Notes under the pieces: generated by a model
What the model saw: the letters and a program-made list of their open reading frames with translations, nothing else
What the model was told of the DNA's origin: nothing
The model's database searches: none
Source: Chelatococcus sp. HY11
Lineage (GTDB): Bacteria; Pseudomonadota; Alphaproteobacteria; Rhizobiales; Beijerinckiaceae
Length of the DNA stretch: 64,000 nt
Assembly: GCF_018398335.1 (NCBI RefSeq)
Contig: NZ_JAHBRX010000001.1
Location: 2,170,001-2,234,000, forward strand
Direction of reading: 5' to 3'
Translations under genes and position numbers: made by a program
Part shown: positions 10,345-20,651 of the stretch, piece by piece
Numbering within the stretch: the first letter of the stretch is position 1
Layout: each line of letters starts with the position of its first letter

Positions 10345-10465
10345 ATGGCCGGCTTGTCCGGCCATCCCGATGAATTGAGGTGCCGTTCTGGTCGGGATCA
10401 CCGGGACCCGGCTGTCGCCGAATTCCTGATCAATGTCCGAAATCGGATAGATCCGATTTCGGACA
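10345..10465. repeat. Palindromic extragenic repeat between convergent genes
   Basis: Two strong inverted repeats lie here. ATGGCCGG-CTTGT-CCGGCCAT is at 10345-10365. TGTCCGAAATCGGAT-AG-ATCCGATTTCGGACA is at 10434-10465, with perfect 15-bp arms and a 2-base centre. The first resembles a repeat widely seen in Hyphomicrobiales intergenic regions. Since the flanking genes converge, either hairpin could also act in transcription termination. Confidence 0.75.
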
Positions 10466-10560
10466 ACCCTGTGATGACGACGGAATCTTCCGGGCCATTC
10501 TTGAATGCACTGGCGCCAAAGGCCGGTCATGGCGACAGGCGGTCTTCCGCCCCTTGAGAC

Positions 10561-11313
10561 CTAAAGCCAGTCCGATGTGTCGCCGCCGTTGTCGTATCCG
10601 GCATCGTAGTCGTCATCGCCGGAGTCAGACTCGTCGTAGTTTGCCTCTTGCACCTGCGGGCTATCGTCCTTCGTATCCGTCGCCGAAGCCGGATCGGCCT
10701 GCGGCGTCGATGCGGCCGAGGCGGTGTCCGAAGTGCCCGTCTGGCCGTGAGAGCCAAGGCCGAAAGCGCTGGCCAGCAAGTTGCCAGCGACGAGACCGCC
10801 AGCGACGCCGGCGGCTGTGGTCAGCGCCGAGGACAGAAATCCGCCGCCACCCATCCGCTGTCCCCAGGGACCATTCGCACCAGCACCGAAGCCCGGTGCG
10901 TTCGCGCCGCCCCACGGGCCGGATGGCGGCTGGGCGCCTTGAAAATCCGCGCCCATGGGGCTCGCACCGCCACGGGCCGCGGCCTCTGGCGCTACTGGCG
11001 CCGCGCTGGGGCGTGCCGGAGCGGCGGGCGCGCCGCCGCCGAACAGTCCAGAGAGAAACCCGCCCGCCTGCTGGGCTTGCGGCGCGTTGCGCGCTTCCGC
11101 GAGCTCCGCCTCGAGCGCAGCGATACGCTGGTTGAGATTGGCGAGTGCCTGTTCCTGCACATGCACGACCTGGGCCATGACATAGGGAGCACTCGGCTGC
11201 GCGGCGACACGCTCGCGAATGAAGGCTTCCGCCTCGGGATCGCGCGGCTGGCCGTCGGCCTGCCTCAGGCGGTCGAATATACCGCCGATCACATCCTTCT
11301 CCTGCTCGTTCAT
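10561..11313 (-). CDS. DUF2076 family protein
   Basis: A 250-residue protein opening MNEQEKDVIGGIFDRLRQAD, with a coiled-coil segment ANLNQRIAALEAELAEARN (about residues 58-77) as in DUF2076 proteins. The middle is Gly/Ala/Pro-rich low complexity with a short hydrophobic stretch (SALTTAAGVAGGLVAGNLLA) that could touch a membrane. The C-terminal ~30 residues are strongly acidic and end in Trp-Leu. The family is common in alphaproteobacteria and has no firmly established function. It stands alone, convergent with the L,D-transpeptidase. Confidence 0.85.
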   Translation of the reverse strand: MNEQEKDVIGGIFDRLRQADGQPRDPEAEAFIRERVAAQPSAPYVMAQVVHVQEQALANLNQRIAALEAELAEARNAPQAQQAGGFLSGLFGGGAPAAPARPSAAPVAPEAAARGGASPMGADFQGAQPPSGPWGGANAPGFGAGANGPWGQRMGGGGFLSSALTTAAGVAGGLVAGNLLASAFGLGSHGQTGTSDTASAASTPQADPASATDTKDDSPQVQEANYDESDSGDDDYDAGYDNGGDTSDWL

Positions 11314-11454
11314 CGCGAACGTCCCTCATGTCTTACACGCGGGTCAATCCCGCCGAATCGTGGAATTCTATACCGGTAAGACGTGACGAAATTCGGACCG
11401 AACCGAAAGGATGGAACAAGGGGCGGCGCGTGGAAGGCCCCGCCCCGTTCACAC

Positions 11455-12810
11455 TCACGCGACCGCGCGGATGACGGCCCTCAGCTTGTCGGCGATCTCG
11501 CCGATCTGGCTTTCCGTGATGATCAGCGGAGGCGACAGGGCGATGGTGTCGCCGGCCGTGCGGAACATCAGGCCATGTTCGTGGAATGCACGGTCCAACG
11601 CCTCATAGCCTCGGGTGCCCGGCGCACCATCCCGCGGCTTGAGGTCGACCGCACCGACGAGACCGATCGAACGGATGTCCTCGACATTAGGCTCGCCCTT
11701 CAGCGCGTGGATGGCATCAGCCCAGATGGGCTCGAGCTCGCGCGCCCGCTCGAACAATCCCTCGTCTCTATAGATGTCGAGCGTGGCAAGGCTCGCGGCG
11801 CAGGCCAGCGGATGCGCCGAATAGGTGTAGCCGTGCGTCAGCTCGATGGCATGCATCGGGCCGCCCTGCATGAAGGCTTCATAGATGCCCTTGCGCACGA
11901 AGCAGCCCCCCATCGGCACCGTGCCGGAGGTAACACCTTTCGCGAAGGTCATGATATCCGGGACAACACCGAAGCGCTCGGCCGCGAAGCTTGCGCCCAA
12001 ACGGCCAAAACCGGTGATGACCTCGTCGAAGATCAACAGGATGCCGTGCTTGTCGCAAATCTCACGCAGGCGCTTGAGATAGCCTTGCGGCGGCGGCAGC
12101 GCCCCTGTCGAACCCGCCATGGGCTCGACGATGACGGCCGCGATGGTCGAGGCATCGTGAAGCGCGACCAGACGTTCCAGGTCATCCGCGAGATGGGCGC
12201 CCCACTCCGGCTCGCCACGGGAGAAGGCCTGCTTTTCACGATTATAGGTGTGGCTGATGTGATCAACGCCCGCCAGCAGGTTGCCGTAGAGCTTGCGGTT
12301 GGCGACGATGCCGCCGACCGCGGTGCCACCGAAGCCGACACCGTGGTAGCCGCGTTCGCGTCCGATGAGGCGCGACTTCGAGCCCTTGCCCTGCACGTTC
12401 CAGTAGGCCAACGCGATCTTCAACGCCGTGTCGACCGCTTCGGAGCCGGAATTGGCGAAGAACACATGGTCGAGATCGCCAGGCGCGAGCGCCGCGAGAC
12501 GGGCAGCCAGGGTGAACGCCTTGGGATGGCCGAATTGGAAGCTCGGCGCGTAGTCGAGCTCGGCAGCCTGCTTCTGGATGGCATCGATAATCGCATCGCG
12601 ATTATGGCCGGCGTTGCAGCACCATAGGCCCGATGAGCCGTCGATGATCCTGCTGCCGTCATTGGCGATGTAGTGAATGTCCTTTGAACTTACGACCAGG
12701 CGCGGCTTGGCCTTGAACGACCGGTTCGCCGTGAAGGGCATCCAGAAGGCTTCAAGGTCGTTCGGGGTGGAGGACGCCGAGCGACCGGCGTGATCGTAGG
12801 CAGAAGACAT
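11455..12810 (-). CDS. Omega-amino acid:pyruvate aminotransferase (class III)
   Basis: A 451-residue PLP enzyme of class III. The N-terminus has LEAFWMPFTANRSFK, typical of beta-alanine/omega-amino-acid:pyruvate transaminases, and DGSSGLWCCNAGHNRDAI near residue 57. FFANSGSEAVDTALKIA binds the cofactor phosphate; LIFDEVITGFGR holds the PLP-contacting Asp; the Schiff-base Lys is in MTFAKGVTSG. The family moves amino groups from beta-alanine, other omega-amino acids or amines to pyruvate. The substrate cannot be fixed from sequence. GGAG lies six bases before the ATG. It seems monocistronic. Confidence 0.92.
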   Translation of the reverse strand: MSSAYDHAGRSASSTPNDLEAFWMPFTANRSFKAKPRLVVSSKDIHYIANDGSRIIDGSSGLWCCNAGHNRDAIIDAIQKQAAELDYAPSFQFGHPKAFTLAARLAALAPGDLDHVFFANSGSEAVDTALKIALAYWNVQGKGSKSRLIGRERGYHGVGFGGTAVGGIVANRKLYGNLLAGVDHISHTYNREKQAFSRGEPEWGAHLADDLERLVALHDASTIAAVIVEPMAGSTGALPPPQGYLKRLREICDKHGILLIFDEVITGFGRLGASFAAERFGVVPDIMTFAKGVTSGTVPMGGCFVRKGIYEAFMQGGPMHAIELTHGYTYSAHPLACAASLATLDIYRDEGLFERARELEPIWADAIHALKGEPNVEDIRSIGLVGAVDLKPRDGAPGTRGYEALDRAFHEHGLMFRTAGDTIALSPPLIITESQIGEIADKLRAVIRAVA

Positions 12811-13099
12811 GAAAAGGCTCCGTGGGTGACGTAACCACCGCTAAACACCCGCCGTCAGGGTTCGCACAGCCGTTCGGCAGGCCGGGAGAGGCGGGGCTAA
12901 CCCCTTCATGACACCGGCATGGAGGAACTTCAAACGCGATTTTGCCCAAGACCACGTCGACCTTGCCTATGGCACCGGCGGCCCAGATGTATTAGGCGTG
13001 ACAAATTCCAACACTATGCTGCAGCGACGAAAGCCACACCGGCTTCCTCTTGCTCATCATGGAATTTTATACTGAAGCGTCGGTGCAGAAGGAGATATT

Positions 13100-13987
13100 A
13101 TGTCAGACGCGGTGGGGCCCATTCCGGTGATCGAGGGCTTGTCGTCGGTCGCGGATCGCTATGACGTCATTCTGTGCGATATCTGGGGGGTTCTCCATGA
13201 CGGCGTGCGCGCTTTCGCCGCAACCGGCGACGCGCTGAACCGTTTCCGTGCCAAAGGCGGGACCGTCATCCTCATTTCCAACGCGCCGCGCCCGGGGCCG
13301 GAAGTGCTGCCGCTCCTTGACGGCCTCGGGGTCCGCCGTGACGCTTATGACGACATCATCACCTCCGGTGACGTCGCCCGCCGCAGCATCGCCCAGCATG
13401 GCAATGATCCGCTCTTCCACCTCGGGCCGGAGAGGGACCTGCCGCTTTTCCAGGGCCTCCATGCACGCCTCGTGCCGGTTGAGGATGCGCGTTACGTCGT
13501 ATGCACCGGCCTGTTCGACGACAACCACGAGACGCCCGAACACTACCGCGATCAGTTTGAGGCGATGCAGGCCCGCAACCTGGCGATGATCTGCGCCAAT
13601 CCCGACCTCGTCGTCGAGCGTGGCCATCATCTCATCTACTGCGCCGGGGCGCTGGCGGCGCTCTATGAAGCGCTTGGCGGCACGGTCACCTATGCTGGCA
13701 AGCCACATCGGCCGATCTATGATGCCGCTTTCGAGCTCGCATCGAAAGTCCGTCGGGCGCCGATCGACGCAAACCGTGTTCTGGCCGTCGGCGATGCGAT
13801 CCGCACGGATGTCGCGGGCGCCGCGGCGATGGGGATTGATGCGCTCTTTGTCAGCCGCGGCATCCACGCCCGCGAGTTCGCTGATCCGACCGGCACGCTC
13901 GATACCGGTGCGCTGGGCCGCTGGATTGTGGAACAAAGCCACCATCCCGCGATGATGATCGATATGGTGCGCTGGTCAGCGGCGTAG
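13100..13987 (+). CDS. HAD superfamily class IIA hydrolase (TIGR01459-like)
   Basis: A 295-residue phosphatase. Motif I is DVILCDIWGVLHDG, with the nucleophile Asp and, two residues on, Trp where the general acid Asp would stand in many HADs, as in the IIA subgroup variant DxWGVL. ILISNAPRPGPEV is motif II, the Lys is in YAGKPHRPIY, and LAVGDAIRTDVAGAAAMG is motif IV. IIA members dephosphorylate small sugar or nucleotide phosphates. AAGGAG precedes the ATG. The gene is transcribed away from the aminotransferase; substrate unknown. Confidence 0.87.
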   Translation: MSDAVGPIPVIEGLSSVADRYDVILCDIWGVLHDGVRAFAATGDALNRFRAKGGTVILISNAPRPGPEVLPLLDGLGVRRDAYDDIITSGDVARRSIAQHGNDPLFHLGPERDLPLFQGLHARLVPVEDARYVVCTGLFDDNHETPEHYRDQFEAMQARNLAMICANPDLVVERGHHLIYCAGALAALYEALGGTVTYAGKPHRPIYDAAFELASKVRRAPIDANRVLAVGDAIRTDVAGAAAMGIDALFVSRGIHAREFADPTGTLDTGALGRWIVEQSHHPAMMIDMVRWSAA

Positions 13988-13995
13988 GGCGCAAC

Positions 13996-14025
13996 GGAAA
14001 GCGCCCTCATTTGCGGGCGTTTTCC
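13996..14025 (+). terminator. Possible terminator after the HAD hydrolase
   Basis: GGAAAGCGCCC, loop TCATTTGC, GGGCGTTTTCC form an 11-bp stem with one G-T pair, nine bases after the stop codon. The T-run lies in the descending arm instead of beyond it, so the call is tentative. It could serve the convergent cheY-like gene as well. Confidence 0.45.
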
Positions 14026-14171
14026 GCCGAATCTCGCCACGTCCGAGACGGTGACCCTGCGCCCCGCCCGGTCCCCCCTCTTCCGAAGTTGTAATGAATT
14101 TTTGAGACAGCGGCGGAAAAGACTAGCCTTGCTAAGGATTCAGGCGCGGCCTGAAATCCACTTCCACGCCG

Positions 14172-14555
14172 TCAACCTATACCGCAGGTTGCTTCGATCT
14201 TTGCTTTCAATATCTGCGCGTTGAAAGGTTTGACAATATAGTTGTCGACACCCGCGCGCTTGGCCGCAATGACGCTCTCCGTCTTGGATTCGGCCGTCAC
14301 CATGATGAAACGCATGCTGTCGAAAGCCGGATTGGCCCGGACAAGCTGGACAAGCTCAAAGCCGCTCATCGGCTCCATGTTCCAATCGGAAATGACCAGT
14401 CCGTACTGCTTGAGCTTAAGCTTGGCCAAAGCGCTTTCACCGTTCGGCGCCTCGTCAATGTCGTGAAAGCCAATCTGCTCAAGGAGATTTCGAACAATGC
14501 GGACCATCGTCTGGAAATCATCGACGATGAGAATCGGCATTGCAAAGTCAAGCAT
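14172..14555 (-). CDS. CheY-like single-domain response regulator
   Basis: A 127-residue receiver domain. PILIVDDFQTMVRIVRNLL holds the acidic pair, LVISDWNMEPMSG the phospho-acceptor Asp, VTAES the conserved Thr and YIVKPF the conserved Lys, so phosphorylation chemistry should be intact. The Trp-Asn-Met after the Asp is the pattern of chemotaxis CheY. There is no output domain. The ATG at 14555 follows GGAG at nine bases; an upstream TTG at 14570 is less likely. No cheA or cheB is near, but a chemoreceptor gene lies 1.5 kb away. Confidence 0.93.
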   Translation of the reverse strand: MLDFAMPILIVDDFQTMVRIVRNLLEQIGFHDIDEAPNGESALAKLKLKQYGLVISDWNMEPMSGFELVQLVRANPAFDSMRFIMVTAESKTESVIAAKRAGVDNYIVKPFNAQILKAKIEATCGIG

Positions 14556-14904
14556 CACGGCCAGCTCCAAATGGATTCGTCATGCGGAATGGAACAATCC
14601 AAACCAAACCGGGGACCGAACGAGAAGCGCAATTCTTCTCGCACGCGCCAGCGCATTGAACGGATCACAGCCCCCAGCGCGGTTAATAGCCAAATGGCCG
14701 TAGGACGCAACCGAATCTTTACTCCGCGCACAAGCATCAAACGGCTCGCTAGCGAGCCTTCCCGACGATATAGCCGACAGAGGTGGGAATGTGGCTTGAA
14801 CGCGGATGTCTTGCGGCGACCTGCCGCTTGACCACGGTATGGGCATGGGGGCAGGGTTCGACGCTGGCCGGCACTCATTGTCCAAGATTGATCGCGACTG
14901 CACC
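14556..14904. other. Intergenic region, ~350 bp
   Basis: Divergent region between the receiver gene and ribF. It contains a perfect 16-base palindrome GGCTCGCTAGCGAGCC at 14743-14758. No convincing ORF was found; promoters for both genes must lie here. Confidence 0.5.
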
Positions 14905-15939
14905 ATGACCCAAGATACACCATTTCTCGTGACGCGATCGAGCACATTACCGGCGGGTCTCGCCAGCCCGATTCTCGCCATCGGCAACTTTGACGGCATC
15001 CATCGCGGCCACCAGGCTGTCATCCGCACGGCGGTTGAGTTGGCACAAGACCGAGGCCGCCCGGCCAGCGCCCTCACATTTGATCCTCACCCCAGCCTGT
15101 ACTTCGCGCCGCAACGCCCGACCTTCGCGCTGACCCCCCTGCCCCTCAAGAAGCGGCTGATGGCCCATTTCGGCCTCTCCGGCGCGATCGTCCTTCCCTT
15201 CGATCACAACCTCGCGGCCACCACCGCCGAGGAATTCGTCGACCGGTTGCTGATCGGTGAAATCGGCGCGGCCGGCATCGTCATCGGCGGGGATTTCCAT
15301 TTCGGACGTGGCCGTGAAGGCTCGCCTGACTTCCTGAGCAAGCGCGCCGCCCACCATGGCATTCCGGTCATCATGGTAACGGCAGTCGGCGACGGCGAGG
15401 ATCACAACATGAGGGTGTCATCCACCGCCATCCGCGAGGCCCTGGCGCGCGGCGACATAAGCTCCGCCAACAAGATGCTCGGCTACCGCTGGCTGGTCAG
15501 CGGCACGGTCGTGCACGGCGACAAGCGCGGCCGGCTTCTCGGCTTCCCCACCGCGAACGTTCATCTCTGGAAAGACTTCGGCCTGCGTTACGGCATCTAT
15601 GCTGTCCGTGTGCGGCATGCCGACACCGTGTTTGACGGCGTCGCCAGCTTCGGACGTCGCCCGACCTTCGACAACGGACCTCCACTGCTCGAAGTTCATC
15701 TCTTCTCTTTTGCCGGTAATCTTTATGACGCGCTGATCGATGTCGAATTCGTAGCGTGGCTGCGCGGTGAGGAGCGTTTCGACGATGTCGACGCGCTGAT
15801 CGCCCAGATGAACCGGGATTCAGAGGATGCCCGAGGCCATATCGCCCATCCGGACGCGGCGATTCCATCGCTGATAGCCTCACTGGCGGCGCCCGACCTG
15901 ACAGACCGCTCCGCCTGCCACTCACCTTATTCCGCCTAG
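14905..15939 (+). CDS. ribF: Bifunctional riboflavin kinase / FAD synthetase
   Basis: A 344-residue enzyme making FMN from riboflavin and then FAD. The N-terminal adenylyltransferase domain shows AIGNFDGIHRGHQAVI (nucleotidyl-transferase HIGH-like motif), GGDFHFGRGREG and MRVSSTAIREALARGDI. The C-terminal kinase domain shows VVHGDKRGRLLGFPTANVHL followed by YGIYAVRV. The ATG at 14905 gives the family length; the frame is open for 33 more codons without family similarity. No FMN riboswitch was recognised upstream. Confidence 0.96.
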   Translation: MTQDTPFLVTRSSTLPAGLASPILAIGNFDGIHRGHQAVIRTAVELAQDRGRPASALTFDPHPSLYFAPQRPTFALTPLPLKKRLMAHFGLSGAIVLPFDHNLAATTAEEFVDRLLIGEIGAAGIVIGGDFHFGRGREGSPDFLSKRAAHHGIPVIMVTAVGDGEDHNMRVSSTAIREALARGDISSANKMLGYRWLVSGTVVHGDKRGRLLGFPTANVHLWKDFGLRYGIYAVRVRHADTVFDGVASFGRRPTFDNGPPLLEVHLFSFAGNLYDALIDVEFVAWLRGEERFDDVDALIAQMNRDSEDARGHIAHPDAAIPSLIASLAAPDLTDRSACHSPYSA

Positions 15940-16103
15940 TGGCATCCAGCGGAACGGTGATGGCGGCTTTTTCGCGCCCCTCAGGCGGAACCAGGGGGCG
16001 CCCTTCATAAGCTCCGCAGTGGCATCCCGTGGTATTTCTCCACAATTTTTTAATCATGTTCGGTAAGATAAGGCTATCCTTGTAACGGACGGTCGCTTTG
16101 CCA

Positions 16104-17336
16104 ATGCCCCTGACCAAAATTGTAAAGGCCACGCCCGGCGAGCTTATGGTCCGTTTTGGCATTCTTTTCGTTGCATTCGCGGCTGTGATGGCAATTGCGC
16201 GTCGTATCGAGAGCGACTTGTCCATCGATTCAATGATCGTGATCCTGCCAGTCGCGGCTGTGCTCGCTCTGATTTCGCTTGTTCTGCATTTCCCCGCCGC
16301 CCCTGGCCTCAGTACCCTGGGCGCCAGGCTGATCTCGCTCAGCGACGGCGACCTGACGAGCCCCGTGCCGGACGCCGCGAAATCCAGTGAGGAAATGCGG
16401 CTGTCGCAAGCCGTGGAGCGGGTGCGCCAGGAATTGGTCTCCACCAAGGCTGCGCTCACAAAACTGACCGAGGCGCAGGCCGCCGCGACACGCGAACAGC
16501 GCATCAGCATCGATCCGCGCGGCGTCGAGCGCCTGACACGATTGGCGAATGCCGTCGCCGAGGCGGCCCGCTCCATCGATTCGTCCTCGAAGGAAACGAG
16601 CGACATCTGCGAAACGACCATCGCACGCATCCGCGAGAGCGTGCGTTCCGCCCATCTCTCCACGCATGGGGTGCAGACCGCGGCCGCCGCCGCCGTGGAG
16701 CTGACGAGCTCGATCAATGAGATCGGCCGCCAGCTCTCGCAAGGCTCCGACATTGCCGCCCGCGCCGTGCGCGAGGCCGAGGGCACAAGCGCACTCGTCG
16801 GCGCGCTGGACCGTTCCAGCGCCAAGATCGGCGAGGTCGTCACGCTCATCACGGCCATCGCCGAGCAGACCAACCTCCTGGCGCTCAATGCGACGATTGA
16901 GGCCGCGCGCGCCGGCGAAGCAGGTCGCGGCTTCGCCATCGTCGCGCAGGAAGTGAAGGCTCTCGCCAGCCAGACCGCGCGCGCCACCGAGGACATCCGT
17001 GGACAGATCAACTCGATGCAATCGGCGACCTCGCAGGCCGTCGCAGCGATCGGATCCATCACCGGAACCATCGCATCCATCGACCGGATGACCATGATCA
17101 TCGCCGATGCGGTCGGCCAGCAGAGTGCCGCGACGCAGGAAATCGCGCGCTCCATCGAGACGGCCGCGGCTGGAGCCGGCGAGCGCAGCGATACGCTCGC
17201 TCTGGTTGAGCGCACCGCCGAGGACACTACGCGCACCCGTGACAGCCTGGCGCGCGGGGTCGCCAAGCTGCGCACGGATCTCGACAGCTTCAGGTCGCAT
17301 TGCGAACGGCTGCTCGCCCCTTCACAGGGTGCCTGA
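16104..17336 (+). CDS. Methyl-accepting chemotaxis protein without a ligand-binding domain
   Basis: About 410 residues. Two membrane helices near the N-terminus ([20 protein letters not shown] and [20 protein letters not shown]) are joined by only ~10 residues, so there is no periplasmic sensor. A short helical linker leads to the cytoplasmic signalling domain, whose hairpin tip reads [20 protein letters not shown] and continues [18 protein letters not shown]. Signals would go to CheA/CheW. With no sensor domain the receptor may respond to membrane state, energy or a partner protein. ATG at 16104 is preferred to the in-frame TTG two codons earlier; the ribosome-binding site is weak. Confidence 0.92.
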   Translation: MPLTKIVKATPGELMVRFGILFVAFAAVMAIARRIESDLSIDSMIVILPVAAVLALISLVLHFPAAPGLSTLGARLISLSDGDLTSPVPDAAKSSEEMRLSQAVERVRQELVSTKAALTKLTEAQAAATREQRISIDPRGVERLTRLANAVAEAARSIDSSSKETSDICETTIARIRESVRSAHLSTHGVQTAAAAAVELTSSINEIGRQLSQGSDIAARAVREAEGTSALVGALDRSSAKIGEVVTLITAIAEQTNLLALNATIEAARAGEAGRGFAIVAQEVKALASQTARATEDIRGQINSMQSATSQAVAAIGSITGTIASIDRMTMIIADAVGQQSAATQEIARSIETAAAGAGERSDTLALVERTAEDTTRTRDSLARGVAKLRTDLDSFRSHCERLLAPSQGA

Positions 17337-17657
17337 GACCCGACGGCGCCGCGTTGCCGCCGCGCACCTTGGCATGCCGCCGGACCTGGACAACCGAGCT
17401 TTCGGATAGCCTTTCATACGGTCTTTATTCCGGCCGGGGCTGCTGCTAGAAGACCTTGCATGGACAGGTTTCTTGCTATGCGGCGAATTAAGAGCCCGGC
17501 TTTCGCCTGAGCGCACGGCTTCTGGAGCATCCGTCTCCCGGGCCGCGCCTCGCGAAGGTCCGGGTTATCATGGGCTCGAAGCGCCCATTCGCTATGATTT
17601 TCATGCTCAGCGCCCATGCAGTCCTGCAACGGGCGCGTTCTTCAACCGGCCAGGCTC

Positions 17658-20651
17658 ATGACCGATTCACCTGTTTCACCCGCTGACCAATCTTCCTCTT
17701 CCGCGCAGCGGGACTATTCCGAGACGCTTTTCCTGCCGCAGACGGATTTCCCGATGCGTGCCGGGCTACCTCAGCGCGAGCCCGAATTTCTCGATCGTTG
17801 GAAGCGTATCGGCCTTTACAAGAAGTTGCGCGGGGCCGGTAAGGACCGCAAGCGTTTCGTCCTGCACGACGGCCCTCCCTACGCGAACGGCAACATCCAC
17901 ATCGGCCACGCGCTAAACAAGATCCTGAAGGATCTCGTCGCGCGCTCGCAGCAGATGCTGGACCATGACGCGAATTATGTACCCGGCTGGGATTGTCACG
18001 GCCTGCCGATCGAATGGAAGGTCGAGGAACAGTATCGCGCCAAGGGCCGCGACAAGGATGACGTGCCGATCATCGAATTCCGCCGCGAGTGCCGCGCCTT
18101 TGCCCAACACTGGCTCGACGTGCAGCGCGAGGAGTTCAAGCGGCTCGGCGTCGAGGGCGACTGGGATCACCCCTACGCCACCATGACCTTCGATGCCGAG
18201 GCTCAGATCGCCCGCGAGGTCATGAAATTCGCGGCGAGCGGCCAGCTCTATCGCGGCTCGAAGCCGGTGATGTGGTCGATCGTCGAGCGGACGGCGCTGG
18301 CCGAGGCCGAGGTCGAGTATCAGGAGCACACGTCCTCCACGATCTTCACGAAGTTCCCGGTTGTCGCGAGCGCCGATCCCGTGCTCGTCGGAGCATCGGT
18401 GATCATCTGGACCACGACGCCCTGGACGATCCCCGCGAACCGCGCCATCGCCTTCTCGAAAAGCATCTCCTACGGCCTCTACGAGGTCACAGCCGCGCCC
18501 GAGGGCAATTGGGCGAAGGTAGGAGACCGTTATATCCTCGCCGACAAATTGGCCGCCGACGTGCTGAACGCCGCCAAGGTCGAGGCCTATGAACGTCGCG
18601 CGGAAATCAGCGCGGAAATGCTCGCCGGGATCCATGCCGCGCATCCGTTGCGCGGCCAGGGCTACGAGTTCGACGTGCCGCTCGTTGCCGCCGACTATGT
18701 GACGGACGATGCGGGCACTGGCTTCGTGCATACGGCGCCGGGTCACGGCGCTGACGACTACATCACCTTCATCAACAACCGCGCCGTCTTCGAGCGCGCC
18801 GGCACGTCGGCGGTGCCGCATACGGTGGGGCCGGATGGCGCTTATTATAGCCATGTGCCGCTGTTCGCCGGCGCGCGCGTGCTCGACGACAAGGGCAAGG
18901 AAGGCGACGCCAACAAGCGGGTCATCGAGGCACTCGTGGCCGCGAACGCCCTGATCGCGCGTGGGCGCCTGAAGCACCAGTATCCCCATTCCTGGCGCTC
19001 CAAGGCGCCGCTCATCTTCCGCAACACGCCGCAATGGTTCATCGCCATGGACAAGGATATCGCGGGTCAGGGCGACACCCTGCGCCAGCGTGCCCTGACG
19101 GCGATCGCCGCGACGGAGTGGGTGCCGGAGACGGGCGAGAACCGTATCAACGGCATGATCCAGAACAGGCCGGACTGGGTGATCTCGCGTCAGCGCGCCT
19201 GGGGCGTGCCGATCGCCATCTTCATGCGTGAGGACGCCGCCGGCAATGTCGTCGGCCTCGCGCCGGGGCCGGATTTCGAGGCGAACCAGGAACTGTCCGA
19301 CCGCGTTGCAGCCGCCTTCGTCGCGGAAGGGGCAGACGCCTGGTTCGCGGCCGATCCGCGCCGGTTCCTCGACGGGCTCGTCGACAACCCGCAAGAGTGG
19401 TCGCCCGTCAACGACATCCTCGATGTGTGGTTCGAATCGGGCTCGACCCATGCCTTCACGCTTGAAGTGCGGCCTGAATTGAAGGCGCGCCGCGCGGTCG
19501 ACGGCGGGCATGACAAGGTCATGTATCTCGAGGGCTCCGACCAGCATCGCGGCTGGTTCCACTCCTCGCTTCTGGAGAGCTGCGGGACGCGCGGACGCGC
19601 GCCTTTCGACATCGTGCTGACGCACGGCTTCACGCTCGACGAGCAGGGCCGCAAGATGTCGAAGTCGCTCGGCAACACGGTCGCCCCGCAGGATGTCATC
19701 CGCACCGCCGGCGCCGATATCCTGCGCCTCTGGACCGCGTCGGTGGATTATTCCGATGACCAGCGCATCGGTCCTGAGATCATCAAGAGCGTCGTCGACC
19801 ACTATCGCAAGCTGCGCAACACCATCCGCTGGATGCTCGGCACGCTTCACCACTTCAAGGGGCATGACCTTGTCCAGGTTAGCCAGATGCCGGAGCTCGA
19901 GCGGCTGATCCTGCACCGCCTCGCCGAGCTCGACGAAGAAGTCCGCAAGGCTTATGCGGCCTTCGACTACAAGCGTGTCGTCGCGGCGCTTTCGGTCTTC
20001 ATGACGTCCGATCTGTCGGCGTTCTATTTCGACGTGCGCAAGGATGCGCTGTACTGCGATCCGGCCAACAGTCTGACGCGGCGCAGCGCGCTGACTGTTA
20101 TCGACCAGGTGTTTCGCTGCGTCACGACCTGGCTCGCGCCGATCCTGGTCTTCACCACCGAGGAGGCGTGGCTGGCACGGTTCCCCTCGGAGGAAGATTC
20201 GGTCCATCTCGAACTCTTCCCGCAGATCCCGCCGGACTGGCGCCATGACAGCCTGAAGGCCAAGTGGGACAAGATCCGCCGCGTCCGCCGCGTGATCACG
20301 GGGGCGCTGGAGATCGAGCGCGCGCAGAAGCGCATCGGCTCCAGCCTCGATGCCGCGCCCATCGTCTTCATCGAGGACCCGGAGTTGATGACGGCTCTCA
20401 AGGGCATCGATCTCGCGGAAGTCGCAATCACATCAGCAATCCAGGTCATCTCCGGCGTCGGTCCCGCGGACGGCTTCCGCCTCGACGATGTGGCCGGTGT
20501 TGTCGTGGTCCCCGGGCTTGCCGCGGGGCGCAAATGCGCCCGCTCCTGGAAGATCTCGCCGGACGTCGGCAGCGATCCCGAATATCCCGACGTCACGCCG
20601 CGCGACGCCGACGCGCTGCGCCTTTGGGACGCGGCCCACAAGCGCGCATGA
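17658..20651 (+). CDS. ileS: Isoleucyl-tRNA synthetase
   Basis: A 997-residue class I synthetase charging tRNA-Ile. The HIGH motif is in [16 protein letters not shown] and KMSKS in [12 protein letters not shown]. The CP1 editing domain is visible by [15 protein letters not shown] and [16 protein letters not shown], used to hydrolyse mischarged Val. The length fits alphaproteobacterial enzymes. The C-terminal Cys pair of the zinc-binding tail is not evident: the end reads [14 protein letters not shown] without the usual CxxC partners. ATG at 17658 gives the family start. Its stop overlaps the lspA start (ATGA). Confidence 0.98.
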   Translation: MTDSPVSPADQSSSSAQRDYSETLFLPQTDFPMRAGLPQREPEFLDRWKRIGLYKKLRGAGKDRKRFVLHDGPPYANGNIHIGHALNKILKDLVARSQQMLDHDANYVPGWDCHGLPIEWKVEEQYRAKGRDKDDVPIIEFRRECRAFAQHWLDVQREEFKRLGVEGDWDHPYATMTFDAEAQIAREVMKFAASGQLYRGSKPVMWSIVERTALAEAEVEYQEHTSSTIFTKFPVVASADPVLVGASVIIWTTTPWTIPANRAIAFSKSISYGLYEVTAAPEGNWAKVGDRYILADKLAADVLNAAKVEAYERRAEISAEMLAGIHAAHPLRGQGYEFDVPLVAADYVTDDAGTGFVHTAPGHGADDYITFINNRAVFERAGTSAVPHTVGPDGAYYSHVPLFAGARVLDDKGKEGDANKRVIEALVAANALIARGRLKHQYPHSWRSKAPLIFRNTPQWFIAMDKDIAGQGDTLRQRALTAIAATEWVPETGENRINGMIQNRPDWVISRQRAWGVPIAIFMREDAAGNVVGLAPGPDFEANQELSDRVAAAFVAEGADAWFAADPRRFLDGLVDNPQEWSPVNDILDVWFESGSTHAFTLEVRPELKARRAVDGGHDKVMYLEGSDQHRGWFHSSLLESCGTRGRAPFDIVLTHGFTLDEQGRKMSKSLGNTVAPQDVIRTAGADILRLWTASVDYSDDQRIGPEIIKSVVDHYRKLRNTIRWMLGTLHHFKGHDLVQVSQMPELERLILHRLAELDEEVRKAYAAFDYKRVVAALSVFMTSDLSAFYFDVRKDALYCDPANSLTRRSALTVIDQVFRCVTTWLAPILVFTTEEAWLARFPSEEDSVHLELFPQIPPDWRHDSLKAKWDKIRRVRRVITGALEIERAQKRIGSSLDAAPIVFIEDPELMTALKGIDLAEVAITSAIQVISGVGPADGFRLDDVAGVVVVPGLAAGRKCARSWKISPDVGSDPEYPDVTPRDADALRLWDAAHKRA

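Noticed and set aside
14743..14758. Palindrome GGCTCGCTAGCGAGCC as an operator or attachment site
   Set aside because: It is perfect but short and GC-rich, with no second copy or integrase nearby; too little to assign a role.
14556..14904. FMN riboswitch upstream of ribF
   Set aside because: The conserved riboswitch stems and the AGGGGCGGGG-type core were not recognisable in the leader.
15497..17275. A 592-codon minus-strand open frame over ribF and the MCP
   Set aside because: It runs through two well-supported genes and an intergenic gap and is dominated by Ser/Ala/Arg.
17913..20246. A 777-codon open frame on the minus strand across ileS
   Set aside because: It is antisense to a clear ileS and its Arg/Asp/Val/Gly-rich, motif-free translation is what GC-rich codon bias produces in the mirrored frame.
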